Source of the DNA: Rachicladosporium sp. CCFEE 5018
Taxonomy: Eukaryota; Ascomycota; Dothideomycetes; Cladosporiales; Cladosporiaceae
Reading direction: 5' to 3'
Assembly (NCBI GenBank): GCA_002077045.2
Contig: KZ111157.1
Span: forward strand, 248,001 to 312,000
Length of the DNA stretch: 64,000 nucleotides
Shown here: one piece after another, positions 8,719 to 18,326 of the stretch
Position numbering within the stretch: position 1 is the stretch's first letter
Layout of the letters: every line of letters begins with the position of its first letter
The notes under the pieces: generated by a model
Database searches by the model: none
The model's input: only the letters and a program-made list of their open reading frames with translations
What the model was told of the DNA's origin: nothing
Translations under genes and position numbers: made by a program

Positions 8719-11679
8719 TCACTTCCCTCTCCCATACGGATCAAACCTCCCTCTCGCACCTCCACCCCTTCCACCACCTCTATAATTACTCCCCGGCATA
8801 TTCGCGTTCTTCGGCCCCGTCGGCGCACCCACCGGTGCCTGCCCAGGTCCCGGCGCCGGACTCCCACCGCCACCTCTCCCTACATTACCACCGCCTCGGC
8901 CTCCTCTCGCACCACCGCGTGGCCCAGAAGGTCCCAGGGCGCGTTTCCAGGCGGCGCTGGCTCGCCATCGTACATGCCGTCCCAGCTGCTACCGTTTCCG
9001 GCCGCGGGGTTGAAGGCTGGCGTGCCTTGCATGCGAGCCATGGTTTGGCGTTCGTACTTCTGCTGCTCGAACATCATCTGCTGATTCGCATCGAAACTGC
9101 CCTGACGCATGCCATTGCTCGGCGACTGCGAGCCTTGCGCCGGTACCGGAAAGCCGCCCTGCTGTTGCTGTTGCCCCTGCTGCCCCTGCATAGCCATCAT
9201 CTGCTGCATCATCTGCGGGTTCATCTGCTGCCCTCCCGCTCCGCCACCACCCTGCATCTGCCGCATCATCTGCTGCATCATAGCCGGATTGCCCTGCATA
9301 CCGCCCATACCACCTTGCTGTTGCTGCTGCCCAGCCGCCATCTGCTGCTGCATCATCTGGAAGTACTGCTGCATGCGCTGCCAGTATTGCGCCATCATAG
9401 CAGGGCTCATGCCGTTCTGTCCGGCAGGTGCTTCTTGCTGCATTTGCTGGTCCCGTCCGCCGCCGTGGCTGCCGAAGCCGCCGCCGTGGCCTCGTCCACC
9501 CCGGTCATTGAAACGGCCGCCTCGCCCGCCGCGTCCACCACCGCCGCCGTCTTCCATGCCGCCGCGGGGCTCGGCACGCTTGACTTCTATGGGCTTGCCG
9601 TGGATTGCTAGGGGTTGGGCGAGAGCTTGCTCGACTGCGGCGTCGTCGTCGAAAGTTACGAAGCCGAAGCCACGCGGACGACCGGTGTCTTTGTCCATCA
9701 TGAGCGTGCAGTCTAGGACGTTTCCGAACTGGGCGAAGAAGGCGCGGAAGTCGTGCTCGGTTGCTTCTTGGGAGACGCCGCCGACGAAGATCTTGGAGGT
9801 CTTTTCTTGTTCGTCGCGGGGGATGGCCCGTTTGGGGTCGATCTGGGGATGTTATTAGGTTGGATTGTCTGGGTAGAAGACGAGCGTCTAAACTCACAAG
9901 CTTGCCATCGAGGAGATGCTCCTTGACCATCACCACGTTGACGACTTTTGGGTCTTTGAAGGTTAGGAAGCCGAAACCTCGCGACCGGCCGGAGACGCCA
10001 TCGCGCATGACTGTGCATTCGAGGACTTCGCCGAATTGGGAGAAGTAGTCCTTCATGCCCTCTGTTATATGTGTCAGTGTCTTGGACTGGAACGCGATGT
10101 ATACAAGTTCAAGACTCACGATCTGTGGTTTCCCAATTGAGTCCACCGATGAACATCTTGCTGCGACATAGTTAGCTTTGCAACCGAAGTATGACACTAC
10201 ACATCGATTGTTGGGGAGTGTGTTGAGGTGTGTGTAAGCGGGCGAGCGAGTGTGTGTGTGTAGCATGCGAATGTCCAGTGGGGTGGCAAGTCCTGTTCGC
10301 CAGTCCTAAATCATGGGAGTCTATCATGACCGCCAGATCAAGGTGGCAGCATCTGCTAGCCCTCGCAGTGCAACTCAAGTCCACGTGTGATCTCTGGCGA
10401 TACATGCTGCAACTCTATGGGTGGCGTCGAAGATCCCTGTGTGTGCGATGCATGTTTGTGGTCCTCCGGCACGTCCACGTGACCCAGGCTTCGTGTATGG
10501 TGGAGGTGCGCACGCGGGGCGGCCCAAACACGCCAACATCTTTGCGACCAGCGATCAGCATGGAGAGACAGAATGCGGATAGTGGTGTGCGTATTGCTTC
10601 GATGTACGGAGCTGCCTGCTATCTCTGGCGGACTTCCCATGGTCTACCTCGCAGGCCACAGTACTTTGCACAGGTACATCCGCTATCTCTTCTCTGCTTG
10701 TTGGCTATGCTGTATGCTGTCATGAAGCCTCGCCTCTAAGGTGCGCGATATAAGTAAGGTACTTGACTGTCCAGTTGACCGGATGTCTTCAGTCCCATCA
10801 TGCTGCAGAGTACTTGACCCAGTTTGCCCACGTTGCCAGTCCACCTTTCATTCGCCCGTCCACTGTCACTTCCGACGCCACCCATAGCAATCACCAACGT
10901 CTCTTCGTCATTTGCGGCTACGACTGCCTCAGATCTGGATTGAGTGTCGAAGCTTCCCACTACGTCCTGCCAACATGCACAGCCCAGAAGATCCCTTGAT
11001 CTGTCAATGGGGTTCTCTGCAGAGCTGCACCACCTCAGCCGAGTACCAAACCTCTGGTTAGGCCCATACGTCCCCGACGTCGGCGCTGCCGCCAGTCTCG
11101 CGTAGACCTTGTACTCGCGGTGCGCTCACGAACGCGCGAATGCAAACGCGAGAGTCATCGCCTAGTCGACCTGCTTGCGTCGTTGCGCTCATGGTCGAGT
11201 CGCAGATATCCAGATTCCCAGAACAGTCCAGATAAGGAGCATGCACACACACACGCTCACTCACCCACTCGCAAGCATATACATCAGTACACGTATCACG
11301 GACAACAGACTTACCCATCATCCTTCAACCTAACTTGCTGTCTACTCTCTGATGGCGCCTCATAGCTATTGCCATAACTCCCGTTATACTCCTGTCTCAC
11401 CACGCCGTCCATGTCTTCCGCGGATGGATCGAAGGGCTTGACATCATCGTCGAAGTCCTCGTGTTTCGGCTGTTGCATTGAGACATCTGGTGCAGGTGCC
11501 TCTGTTAATGGTACCGTTGCTTCGGCCTCGGTCTTTACGGGTAGGGGCACCGGTGCCGGTTGAGCGGCTTCCGGCTCTGCATCTTCGCCGTCGTAACTGG
11601 GAGGTGTCAGTATACGGTCGTCAATAGAGTGACACGTGCCCTACAGGTCGGCGAAGAGATCCTCGTCTGCGTCAGCCAT
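8719..11679 (-). CDS. HRP1: Hrp1-like two-RRM RNA-binding protein (one-base frameshift near the C-terminus)
   Basis: Five exons: 11679-11645, 11596-11315, 10160-10120, 10061-9898 and 9842-8719; all junctions keep phase. An acidic N-terminus of about 105 residues precedes RRM1 (RNP2 KMFIGGLNW, RNP1 SRGFGFLTF) and RRM2 (RNP2 KIFVGGV, RNP1 PRGFGFVTF). A Gly/Arg patch, a long Gln/Met-rich segment and an RGG tail follow. This is the layout of yeast Hrp1 (cleavage factor IB; mRNA 3'-end formation and export). At the G run 8935-8933 one base seems to be missing: the continuous frame stops at 8880, while the next frame encodes a typical tail (SGPRGGARGG...NYRGGGRGG) ending at 8719, about 548 residues in total. 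Intron 2 is 1,154 nt, far longer than the others. Confidence 0.85.
8933..8935 (-). other. Putative one-base deletion in a G run (frameshift site)
   Basis: On the minus strand the codons read CCC TGG GAC CTT. One extra G would give TGG GGA CCT TCT and open the RGG-rich tail. A sequencing or consensus error in a homopolymer is the simplest explanation. Confidence 0.65.
10161..11314 (-). other. 1,154-nt intron of the Hrp1-like gene
   Basis: Bounded by donor GTAAGT (11314) and acceptor CGCAG (10161), it joins DDG to KMFIGG in phase. It contains GT/CA-rich tracts near 10240-10262 and 11240-11260. A 169-codon plus-strand frame inside it shows no domain and is probably incidental. Confidence 0.75.
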
Positions 11680-12196
11680 GCTGGCGGTGATGTGAGTAGG
11701 CCCCGAACGTCAGGCTGATGAGCACGCGGGTGTGCACGCGCTTAGTCGCAGCTTGGAATGCTTTCGATAGCACAAGTGATGGGGATAAGTGCGTATTTCG
11801 AGTGGAAGGAGAGTATTGTTGGTGAAGATGGAAGGTGCGGGTACTGAAAGCAGCAAGCTGAGCAGCAAACGTGAAGGAGTGACCTCGGACGGGATGACCC
11901 GTGATGCCTGAGAGCCTCAGGCCACTAACTCATGCACATGCCAATGACGACGGTTATGAGCGGGCGAATGCATGAAAGCCATTGTCGAGGTCGAGATGCA
12001 CATACGCCCGAGCTGGACATACTCGGTGACCCAATCTGCGCGATGAACTTCAGAAAGCCGACGCAGCCCTCTCCGCAGGTGAGCATCCCATGTAAAGTCT
12101 ATTGCGAACGGTAGTCAGACTAACGAAAGTGGCAGGAGATGGTCCAGGTCGGTTCGTACCCATTCCGCATAACGAGCAAGAAGCCGAGTAGCTAAT
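11680..12196. other. Divergent promoter region, Hrp1-like gene and RabGAP
   Basis: Lies between the starts of the minus-strand Hrp1-like gene (11679) and the plus-strand TBC gene (12197). No coding region recognised. Confidence 0.4.
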
Positions 12197-14107
12197 ATGG
12201 ACCATTGGGAATTCATAGACCGGTCAGCGTGTGTGAGATAATCCAAGTGGAAAGAGCTACCTACTAACGCGACAATACAGAACAGCCTCCCCGTTCTGGC
12301 GCACAGCTTCGGCCAACAGTCAACGACAACAGCAGCAGACTCCGGAGAAGGAGAGGAAGGTGATAGGTGCCAGCTATAGCCATGCGGATAACCTAAGCTT
12401 GACCAACCTGTACGCGTCTTCCACGAGGACGCAGTACGTAGCTAACAGTCGCAGCAACCTTGGGATCGATCAGCGACCCCGAACACCACCTGCTTCACAG
12501 CGCAACCGGAGCACACCACCCCCACGATCCACGATATCCCCTCCACCACGGCGCACATACACGAGCTTTGTCTCGGAAACGAATGATGCGTGGCAACCAC
12601 ACGAGACGCCGGTAGACGATGATGTTGACTTTGGTCAGGACGAGGACGAGTTTGGGCTACCCAGTATCGTGTCCATGCGAAGGCAGGGCAAGCGGATAGC
12701 GGGCAAGAAGACCAATGATCCTGGCGGCACAGGTGGTGGCAACACGCGCAATGGCGCAACGCATGCAGGCACTTGGGCACTGGATAATGGCGACGTCGCA
12801 GAGGAGCGTGCAATACCCTCATACCCTTCGGCAAAGAAAGCAGAAGGCAAGCTGCTCCGACCACAATACAAGGACATCCTCCGCGACCCAGCCAATTCCC
12901 TCCACCTCATCAGTCACCCATCAGTGCCTCTCCACGCCTCAGCCAAAGATCACGAAGCTCATGCTGCACGCATAACACGCATCAACAAATTTAAGAAGCT
13001 TCTCCAATCCTCCACAATCCCACTCTCAGCCCTTCGAGAAGCAGCTTGGTCCGGCCTCCCGCCCGAAGTCCGCGCAATGTCCTGGCAACTCCTCCTGAAC
13101 TACCTCCCGACAAGCAGTGAACGCCGCATAACAACCCTCGAACGAAAACGAAAGGAGTATCTCGATGGCGTCGCGCAGGCTTTCAGTCAAGGCAGCGCCG
13201 GCGACGTCCCAACCCGTCCAGGCATGGCAGAGATCCAAACCGCGCCGGCAGTCCAGATCCGTGGCAAAGGCAGAGGTCTAGACGAAGCGATCTGGCATCA
13301 AATAAGCATAGACGTCCCGCGAACGAACCCTCACCTCCCACTTTATGGCTACGAAGCCACGCAGCGGAGTCTAGAACGCATTCTTTACGTCTGGGCCATA
13401 CGCCACCCCGCGTCTGGCTACGTACAAGGCATCAACGACCTTGTGACGCCCTTCTGGCAAGTCTTCCTAGGGCAATACATCACCTCGTCCGACGTCGAGA
13501 GTGGCGTAGACCCCGGCATGTTGCCGAAAGCCGTTCTTGATGCCGTGGAAGCAGATAGCTTCTGGTGCTTGACGAAGCTGCTTGAAGGCATTCAGGACAA
13601 CTACATACACGCGCAGCCTGGTATTATCAGGCAGGTCGCGGCGTTGCGGGATCTGACTGCGAGGATTGATGGGACGCTGGCGAGACATTTGGACGAGCAG
13701 GGCGTGGAGTTTATCCAGTTTAGTTTTCGGTGGATGAATTGTTTGTTGATGAGGGAGATTAGTGTGAGGAATACTATTAGGATGTGGGACACTTATCTCG
13801 TGAGTTGGACTGATTCGATTCTTCATGGGAGCGCCCGGACTGACTGTGAGATTGCCAGGCCGAGACCGATGGACCCTCGCACTTCCATCTGTATGTCTGC
13901 GCAGCATTTCTGGTCAAGTGGTCGGATAAGCTGTGCAAGATGGACTTCCAGGAGATCATGATGTTCTTGCAAGCGCTACCGACACGGCATTGGACGGAAG
14001 GAGATGTCGAGCTCTTGCTCAGCGAAGCGTTCATCTGGCAAAGCCTCTTCGAAGGCACAAAAGCCCACGTCCCCGTAAGAGAAGGGTCGGGCATAATGGG
14101 CATGTAG
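12197..14107 (+). CDS. GYP1: TBC-domain Rab GTPase-activating protein, Gyp1/TBC1D22 type
   Basis: Exons 12197-12228, 12281-13799 and 13859-14107 give 599 residues. The short first exon (MDHWEFIDRS) is inferred: its GTGTGT donor and an acceptor preceded by a perfect CTACTAAC branch site join in phase. The last intron (59 nt) restores RMWDTYL to AETDGPSHFHLYV. A disordered Pro/Ser/Gln-rich N-terminus precedes the TBC domain (about residues 240-575), with GLPPEVRAMSW, the arginine finger IDVPRTNP and the glutamine finger YVQGIND. It should speed GTP hydrolysis by a Golgi Rab (Ypt1 for yeast Gyp1). Its stop lies 17 bp from the stop of the opposite-strand dCMP deaminase gene. Confidence 0.9.
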
Positions 14108-14124
14108 TCACGCCATCAGAGCAA

Positions 14125-15253
14125 CTACGCTGCCGAAGTCCCGTTCACCCCATTCACCTTCCCATCCATCCCTTCCTCGTCTCCACCCAACACCACGAGA
14201 CCGCCCACCACAGCCTCAAACCTCCTCAACTTCACGCCACCGTCCCTAAAAACCCTCTCAGCAGCCTCATCCATGTAATACCCATTAGCAAACACCACCT
14301 CCGAAATCCCCACCTGCACGATCTTGATACTACACGTGAGACAGGGACACGTATCACAGTACAGCACTGACCCTTCGCCTACCCTCTCCCTCCCCGCCTC
14401 GAGCAACGCATTCTCCTCCGCGTGAAGGCAGAGACATGTGCTTAGCGATGTACCGCCTGCGGACGAGGGCGTGGTATTGCATCGCGGACAGCCGCCCGAA
14501 AGGCAGTTGAGGAGGTGCCGTGGCGTGCCGTTGTAGCCTGTGCTTATGACGCGGTTGGAGCGGATTAGGACGCAGCCGACTTGTCGGCGCATGCAGTTGC
14601 TGCGACGGGCGGCGAGGGAGGCGAGGGTCATGAAGTAGGTGTCCCAGTTTGGTCTTAACCGCGCTGGGTCTAGTATATTCAATCTGGTAAGAGAGGTGTG
14701 CAGGGCAGAGAGCGACGGTGAGGTATTGAGCAATTGAAGGTGGGCCTTTGATGCGAGGAGGGCGAGAGAATTTGTCGTAGGGAAGTACAGGTGGGCCTCT
14801 GAGGCCTGAACGAAGTCGGACAGGGATGGGCTACTAATTCCCTTGCCATGTAGGGAGAGGTAGCGAGCATAGCGCAATGAGACAGGAGCATCGATGTGAA
14901 GGAGTAGGAAGAAGGGGCGGTGGGAGAGGATTGTCGCTGTTGCTGTCGTGTGGAATGATGTCGTGACGAATTTTGTCTGCCAGTTCTGGGTCGCAAAGTC
15001 GAGCAGGGCTTCGACCGTTGGAAAGGTCTTGTATGGAGGTCTGTTGGTGGTCTCGTGGAGTTCGGGGAGCGATGGCTGGCCGCTTGCAGGAGTAGATGGC
15101 TCGATCGAGAGTCGTTGGAAGTCGTATTCTTTGGCTAGGTAGTTTTGGACTGTGTGCCGGCCAGAGCATATGCCTAAAGAAGAGTCAGTGTCTTTGACTA
15201 GAGAAATTAGAGAGAGGAGAAAGAGCCTTACTTCCGCAGATACCGACAAGCAT
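14125..15253 (-). CDS. DCD1: Deoxycytidylate (dCMP) deaminase, copy in contig A
   Basis: Exon 1 (15253-15232) and exon 2 (15173-14125), joined across a 58-nt intron, give 356 residues. The junction rebuilds the N-terminus MLVGICGSICSGRHTVQNYL. The N-terminal half resembles a degenerate P-loop NTPase fold, as in fungal dCMP deaminases. The C-terminal deaminase domain has the zinc and catalytic motif HAEEN and the paired cysteines of PCLTC. It converts dCMP to dUMP, supplying thymidylate synthesis. It is tail-to-tail with the RabGAP gene (17 bp between stop codons) and divergent from ATG7, 538 bp away. A near-identical copy lies at 16655-17783. Confidence 0.92.
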
Positions 15254-15791
15254 CGCCGCGATTTTATGCGGTGTGCCTCTTTACGAGTCCAGAATATCAA
15301 TCGCCCTAATCGGCGTTGTTCAATTCCAGAGCGTGATTGATATGGCTTAGACTCAGTATCGTCGACAGGTGTCGATAACTTCGCCAGTACTTGAGTCTCT
15401 ACAGCACGGTCTAGTACAAAGCGATGAAGCTGCGATCTGGTATTGCTCTACTTATGTCTAAATGAGGTTGGATAGTCAGTACGATCGCTACAGGTGCCTT
15501 GTGTTCTTATGCACAATTTCACTATTCATGCATGTCGCGACGCGCCTTCCCACGCGTTCCTGCATAGCCCCACTTCCCCGCAACCGCGCGCCTGTTCAGA
15601 CGTCACGTCCCCTCTACATCACGCTACAGCATCCTCCATGCGCAAGACCTCACGCGACCCGGCCGGACAGATGACTGGTCGATCTGCCTACAGCCTACAC
15701 TTGCAAACGATGTGCAGTCATCTGTGAAGACCTAGTCCCACCGCACCCGCTGAAGTCCCAATATTTCTGACCTTCTGCACACGCTACAGCC
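15254..15791. promoter_or_regulatory. Shared divergent promoter region of DCD1 and ATG7 (contig A)
   Basis: 538 bp between the two start codons. It is repeated in contig B (17784-18326) with few changes and a 5-bp indel. No specific operator is claimed. Confidence 0.45.
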
Positions 15792-16153
15792 ATGTCGGTG
15801 CCACTGAAGTACGCGCCCTGGTGCTCCGATGTCGAATTGGCGTTCTATACGTCTCTTGCGCACATCAAGATCACACATGACAAGCTCGATTCATCCGCCA
15901 GGAAGGTACTGGGGTTGTATGAAGTCCAGCCGAAGGACGCGCCCGAGCGATCCATGCGCATGCAGATCCATGGCAATGCACTGACGACAGACGAGTACGT
16001 GAGTTGTCTTCCAACAGAGAGAGAGACTAGTTTCGCGATGCTGATGCACGTAACATCAGGAGTTCACAGGGCTTCTGCCGTGGTGAAGGTGTCATCCGCA
16101 ACTTCAACACCATCGAAGATCTCAAAAATCACAGCAAACCTGAGCACCTGGAA
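15792..16153 (+). CDS. ATG7: ATG7, 5' fragment ending at assembly gap
   Basis: Exon 1 (15792-15994) and the first 94 nt of exon 2 (from 16060) match the full gene at 18327-20875. The donor GTACGT gives [14 protein letters not shown] across the 65-nt intron. The fragment ends in the N gap and is not a separate gene: the sequence continues in the contig B copy. Only the N-terminal domain of the E1-like enzyme is present. Confidence 0.85.
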
Positions 16154-16253
16154 NNNNNNNNNNNNNNNNNNNNNNNNNNNNNNNNNNNNNNNNNNNNNNN
16201 NNNNNNNNNNNNNNNNNNNNNNNNNNNNNNNNNNNNNNNNNNNNNNNNNNNNN
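16154..16253. other. 100-N assembly gap 1
   Basis: Exactly 100 N, the usual placeholder for a gap of unknown size. The sequence after the gap (16254 on) restarts at a point equivalent to 13724, before the gap, so the flanking contigs overlap. Confidence 0.99.
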
Positions 16254-16637
16254 TTTTCGGTGGATGAATTGTTTGTTGATGAGGGAGATTAGTGTGAGGA
16301 ATACTATTAGGATGTGGGACACTTATCTCGTGAGTTGGACTGATTCGATTCTTTATGGGAGCGCCCGGACTGACTTTGTGATTGCCAGGCCGAGACCGAT
16401 GGACCCTCGCACTTCCATCTGTATGTCTGCGCAGCATTTCTGGTCAAGTGGTCGGACAAGCTGTGCAAGATGGACTTCCAGGAGATCATGATGTTCTTGC
16501 AAGCGCTACCGACACGGAATTGGACGGAAGGAGATGTCGAGCTCTTGCTCAGCGAAGCGTTCATCTGGCAAAGCCTCTTCGAAGGCACAAAAGCCCACGT
16601 CCCCGTAAGAGAAGGCTCGGGCATAATGGGCATGTAG
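16254..16637 (+). CDS. GYP1: RabGAP (GYP1-like), 3' fragment, contig B copy
   Basis: Exon remnants 16254-16329 and 16389-16637 equal the last 108 codons of the gene at 12197-14107. The same 59-nt intron and the same stop context are present. The 5' part is missing because the contig starts here. One visible amino-acid change is CATTGG to AATTGG (His to Asn) in PTRHW. Confidence 0.85.
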
Positions 16638-16654
16638 TCACGCCATCAGAGCAA

Positions 16655-17783
16655 CTACGCTGCCGAAGTCCCGTTCACCTCATTCACCTTCCCATCCATC
16701 CCTTCCTCGTCTCCACCCAACACCACGAGACCGCCCACCACAGCCTCAAACCTCCTCAACTTCACGCCACCCTCCCTAAAAACCCTCTCAGCAGCCTCAT
16801 CCATGTAATACCCCTTAGCAAACACCACCTCCGAAATCCCCACCTGCACGATCTTGATACTACACGTGAGACAGGGACACGTATCACAGTACAGCACTGA
16901 CCCTTCGCCTACCCTCTCCCTCCCCGCCTCGAGCAACGCATTCTCCTCCGCGTGAAGGCAGAGACATGTGCTTAGCGATGTGCCGCCTGCGGACGAGGGC
17001 GTGGTATTGCACCGCGGACAGCCGCCCGAAAGGCAGTTGCGGAGGTGCCGTGGCGTGCCGTTGTAGCCTGTGCTTATGACGCGGTTGGAGCGGATTAGGA
17101 CGCAGCCGACTTGTCGGCGCATGCAGTTGCTGCGACGGGCGGCGAGGGAGGCGAGGGTCATGAAGTAGGTGTCCCAGTTTGGTCTTAACCGCGCTGGGTC
17201 TAGTATATTCAATCTGCTAAGAGAGGTGTGCAGGGCAGAGAGCGACGGTGAGGTATTGAGCAATTGAAGGTGGGCCTTTGATGCGAGGAGGGCGAGAGGA
17301 TTTGTCGTAGGGAAGTACAGGTGGGCCTCTGAGGCCTGGACGAAGTCGGACAGGGATGGGCTACTAATTCCCTTGCCATGTAGGGAGAGGTAGCGAGCAT
17401 AGCGCATTGAGGCGGGAGCATCGATGTGAAGGAGTAGGAAGAAGGGGCGGTGGGAGAGGATTGTCGCTGTTGCTGTCGTGTGGATTGATGTTGTGACGAA
17501 GTTCGTTTGCCAATTTTGGGTCGCAAAGTCGAGCAGGGCTTCGACTGTTGGGAAGGACTTGGATGGAGGTCTGTTGGTGGTCTCGTGGAGTTCGGGGAGC
17601 GATGGCTGGCCGCTTGCAGGAGTAGATGGCTCGATCGAGAGTCGTTGGAAGTCGTATTCTTTGGCTAGGTAGTTTTGGATTGTGTGCCGGCCAGAGCATA
17701 TGCCTAAAGAAGAGTCAGTATCTTTGACTGGAGAAATTAGAGAGATGAGAAAGAGCCTTACTTCCGCAGATACCGACAAGCAT
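16655..17783 (-). CDS. DCD1: Deoxycytidylate (dCMP) deaminase, copy in contig B
   Basis: Exon 1 (17783-17762) and exon 2 (17703-16655) encode 356 residues, the same length and splice sites as the copy at 14125-15253. HAEEN and PCLTC are unchanged. The few substitutions lie mostly in the N-terminal half (for example SLRY to SMRY) and at the C-terminus (NGVNG to NEVNG). The neighbours are the same (RabGAP 17 bp downstream, ATG7 divergent), so this is most likely the other allele of one locus. Confidence 0.92.
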
Positions 17784-18326
17784 CGCCGCGATCCTATGCG
17801 GTGTGCCTCTTTACGAGTCCAGAATATCAATCGCCCTGATCGTCGTTGTTCAATTCGAGAGCGTGATTGATATGGCTTAGACTCAGTATCGTTGAGAGGT
17901 GTCGATAGCTTCGCCAGTACTTGAGTCTCTACAGCACGGTCTAGTACAAAGCGATGAAGCTGCGATCTGGTATTGCTCTACTTATGTCTAAATGAGGTTG
18001 GCTAGTCAGTACGATCGCTACAGGTGCCTTGTGCTCTTATGCACAATTTTACTATTCATGCATGTCGCGACGCGCCTTCTCACGCGTTCCTGCATAGCCC
18101 CACTTCCCCGCAACCTTGCGGCGCGCCTGTTTAGACGTCACGTCCCCTCTACATCACGCTACAGCATCCTCCATGCGCAAGACCTCACGCGACCGGGCCG
18201 GACAGATGACTGGTCGATCTGCCTACAGCCTACACTTGCAAACGATGTGCAGTCATCTGTGAAGACCTAGTCCCACCGCACCCGCTGAAGTCCCAATATT
18301 TCTGACCTTCTGCACACGCTACAGCC
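17784..18326. promoter_or_regulatory. Shared divergent promoter region of DCD1 and ATG7 (contig B)
   Basis: 543 bp, equivalent to 15254-15791 plus a 5-bp insertion near 18118. No specific element is claimed. Confidence 0.45.

Noticed and set aside
8517..9611. 364-codon plus-strand frame rich in His, Leu and Arg
   Set aside because: Antisense to the Gln/Met- and Gly-rich part of the Hrp1-like gene; its odd composition is a mirror of that low-complexity region.
9109..9858. 249-codon plus-strand frame rich in Cys, Pro and Ile
   Set aside because: Also antisense to the Hrp1-like gene; the Cys/Ile pattern is the reverse of CAG/ATG repeats. Not a metal-binding protein.
10230..10739. 169-codon plus-strand frame inside the long intron of the Hrp1-like gene
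   Set aside because: No domain, odd composition and GT-repeat content; probably chance.
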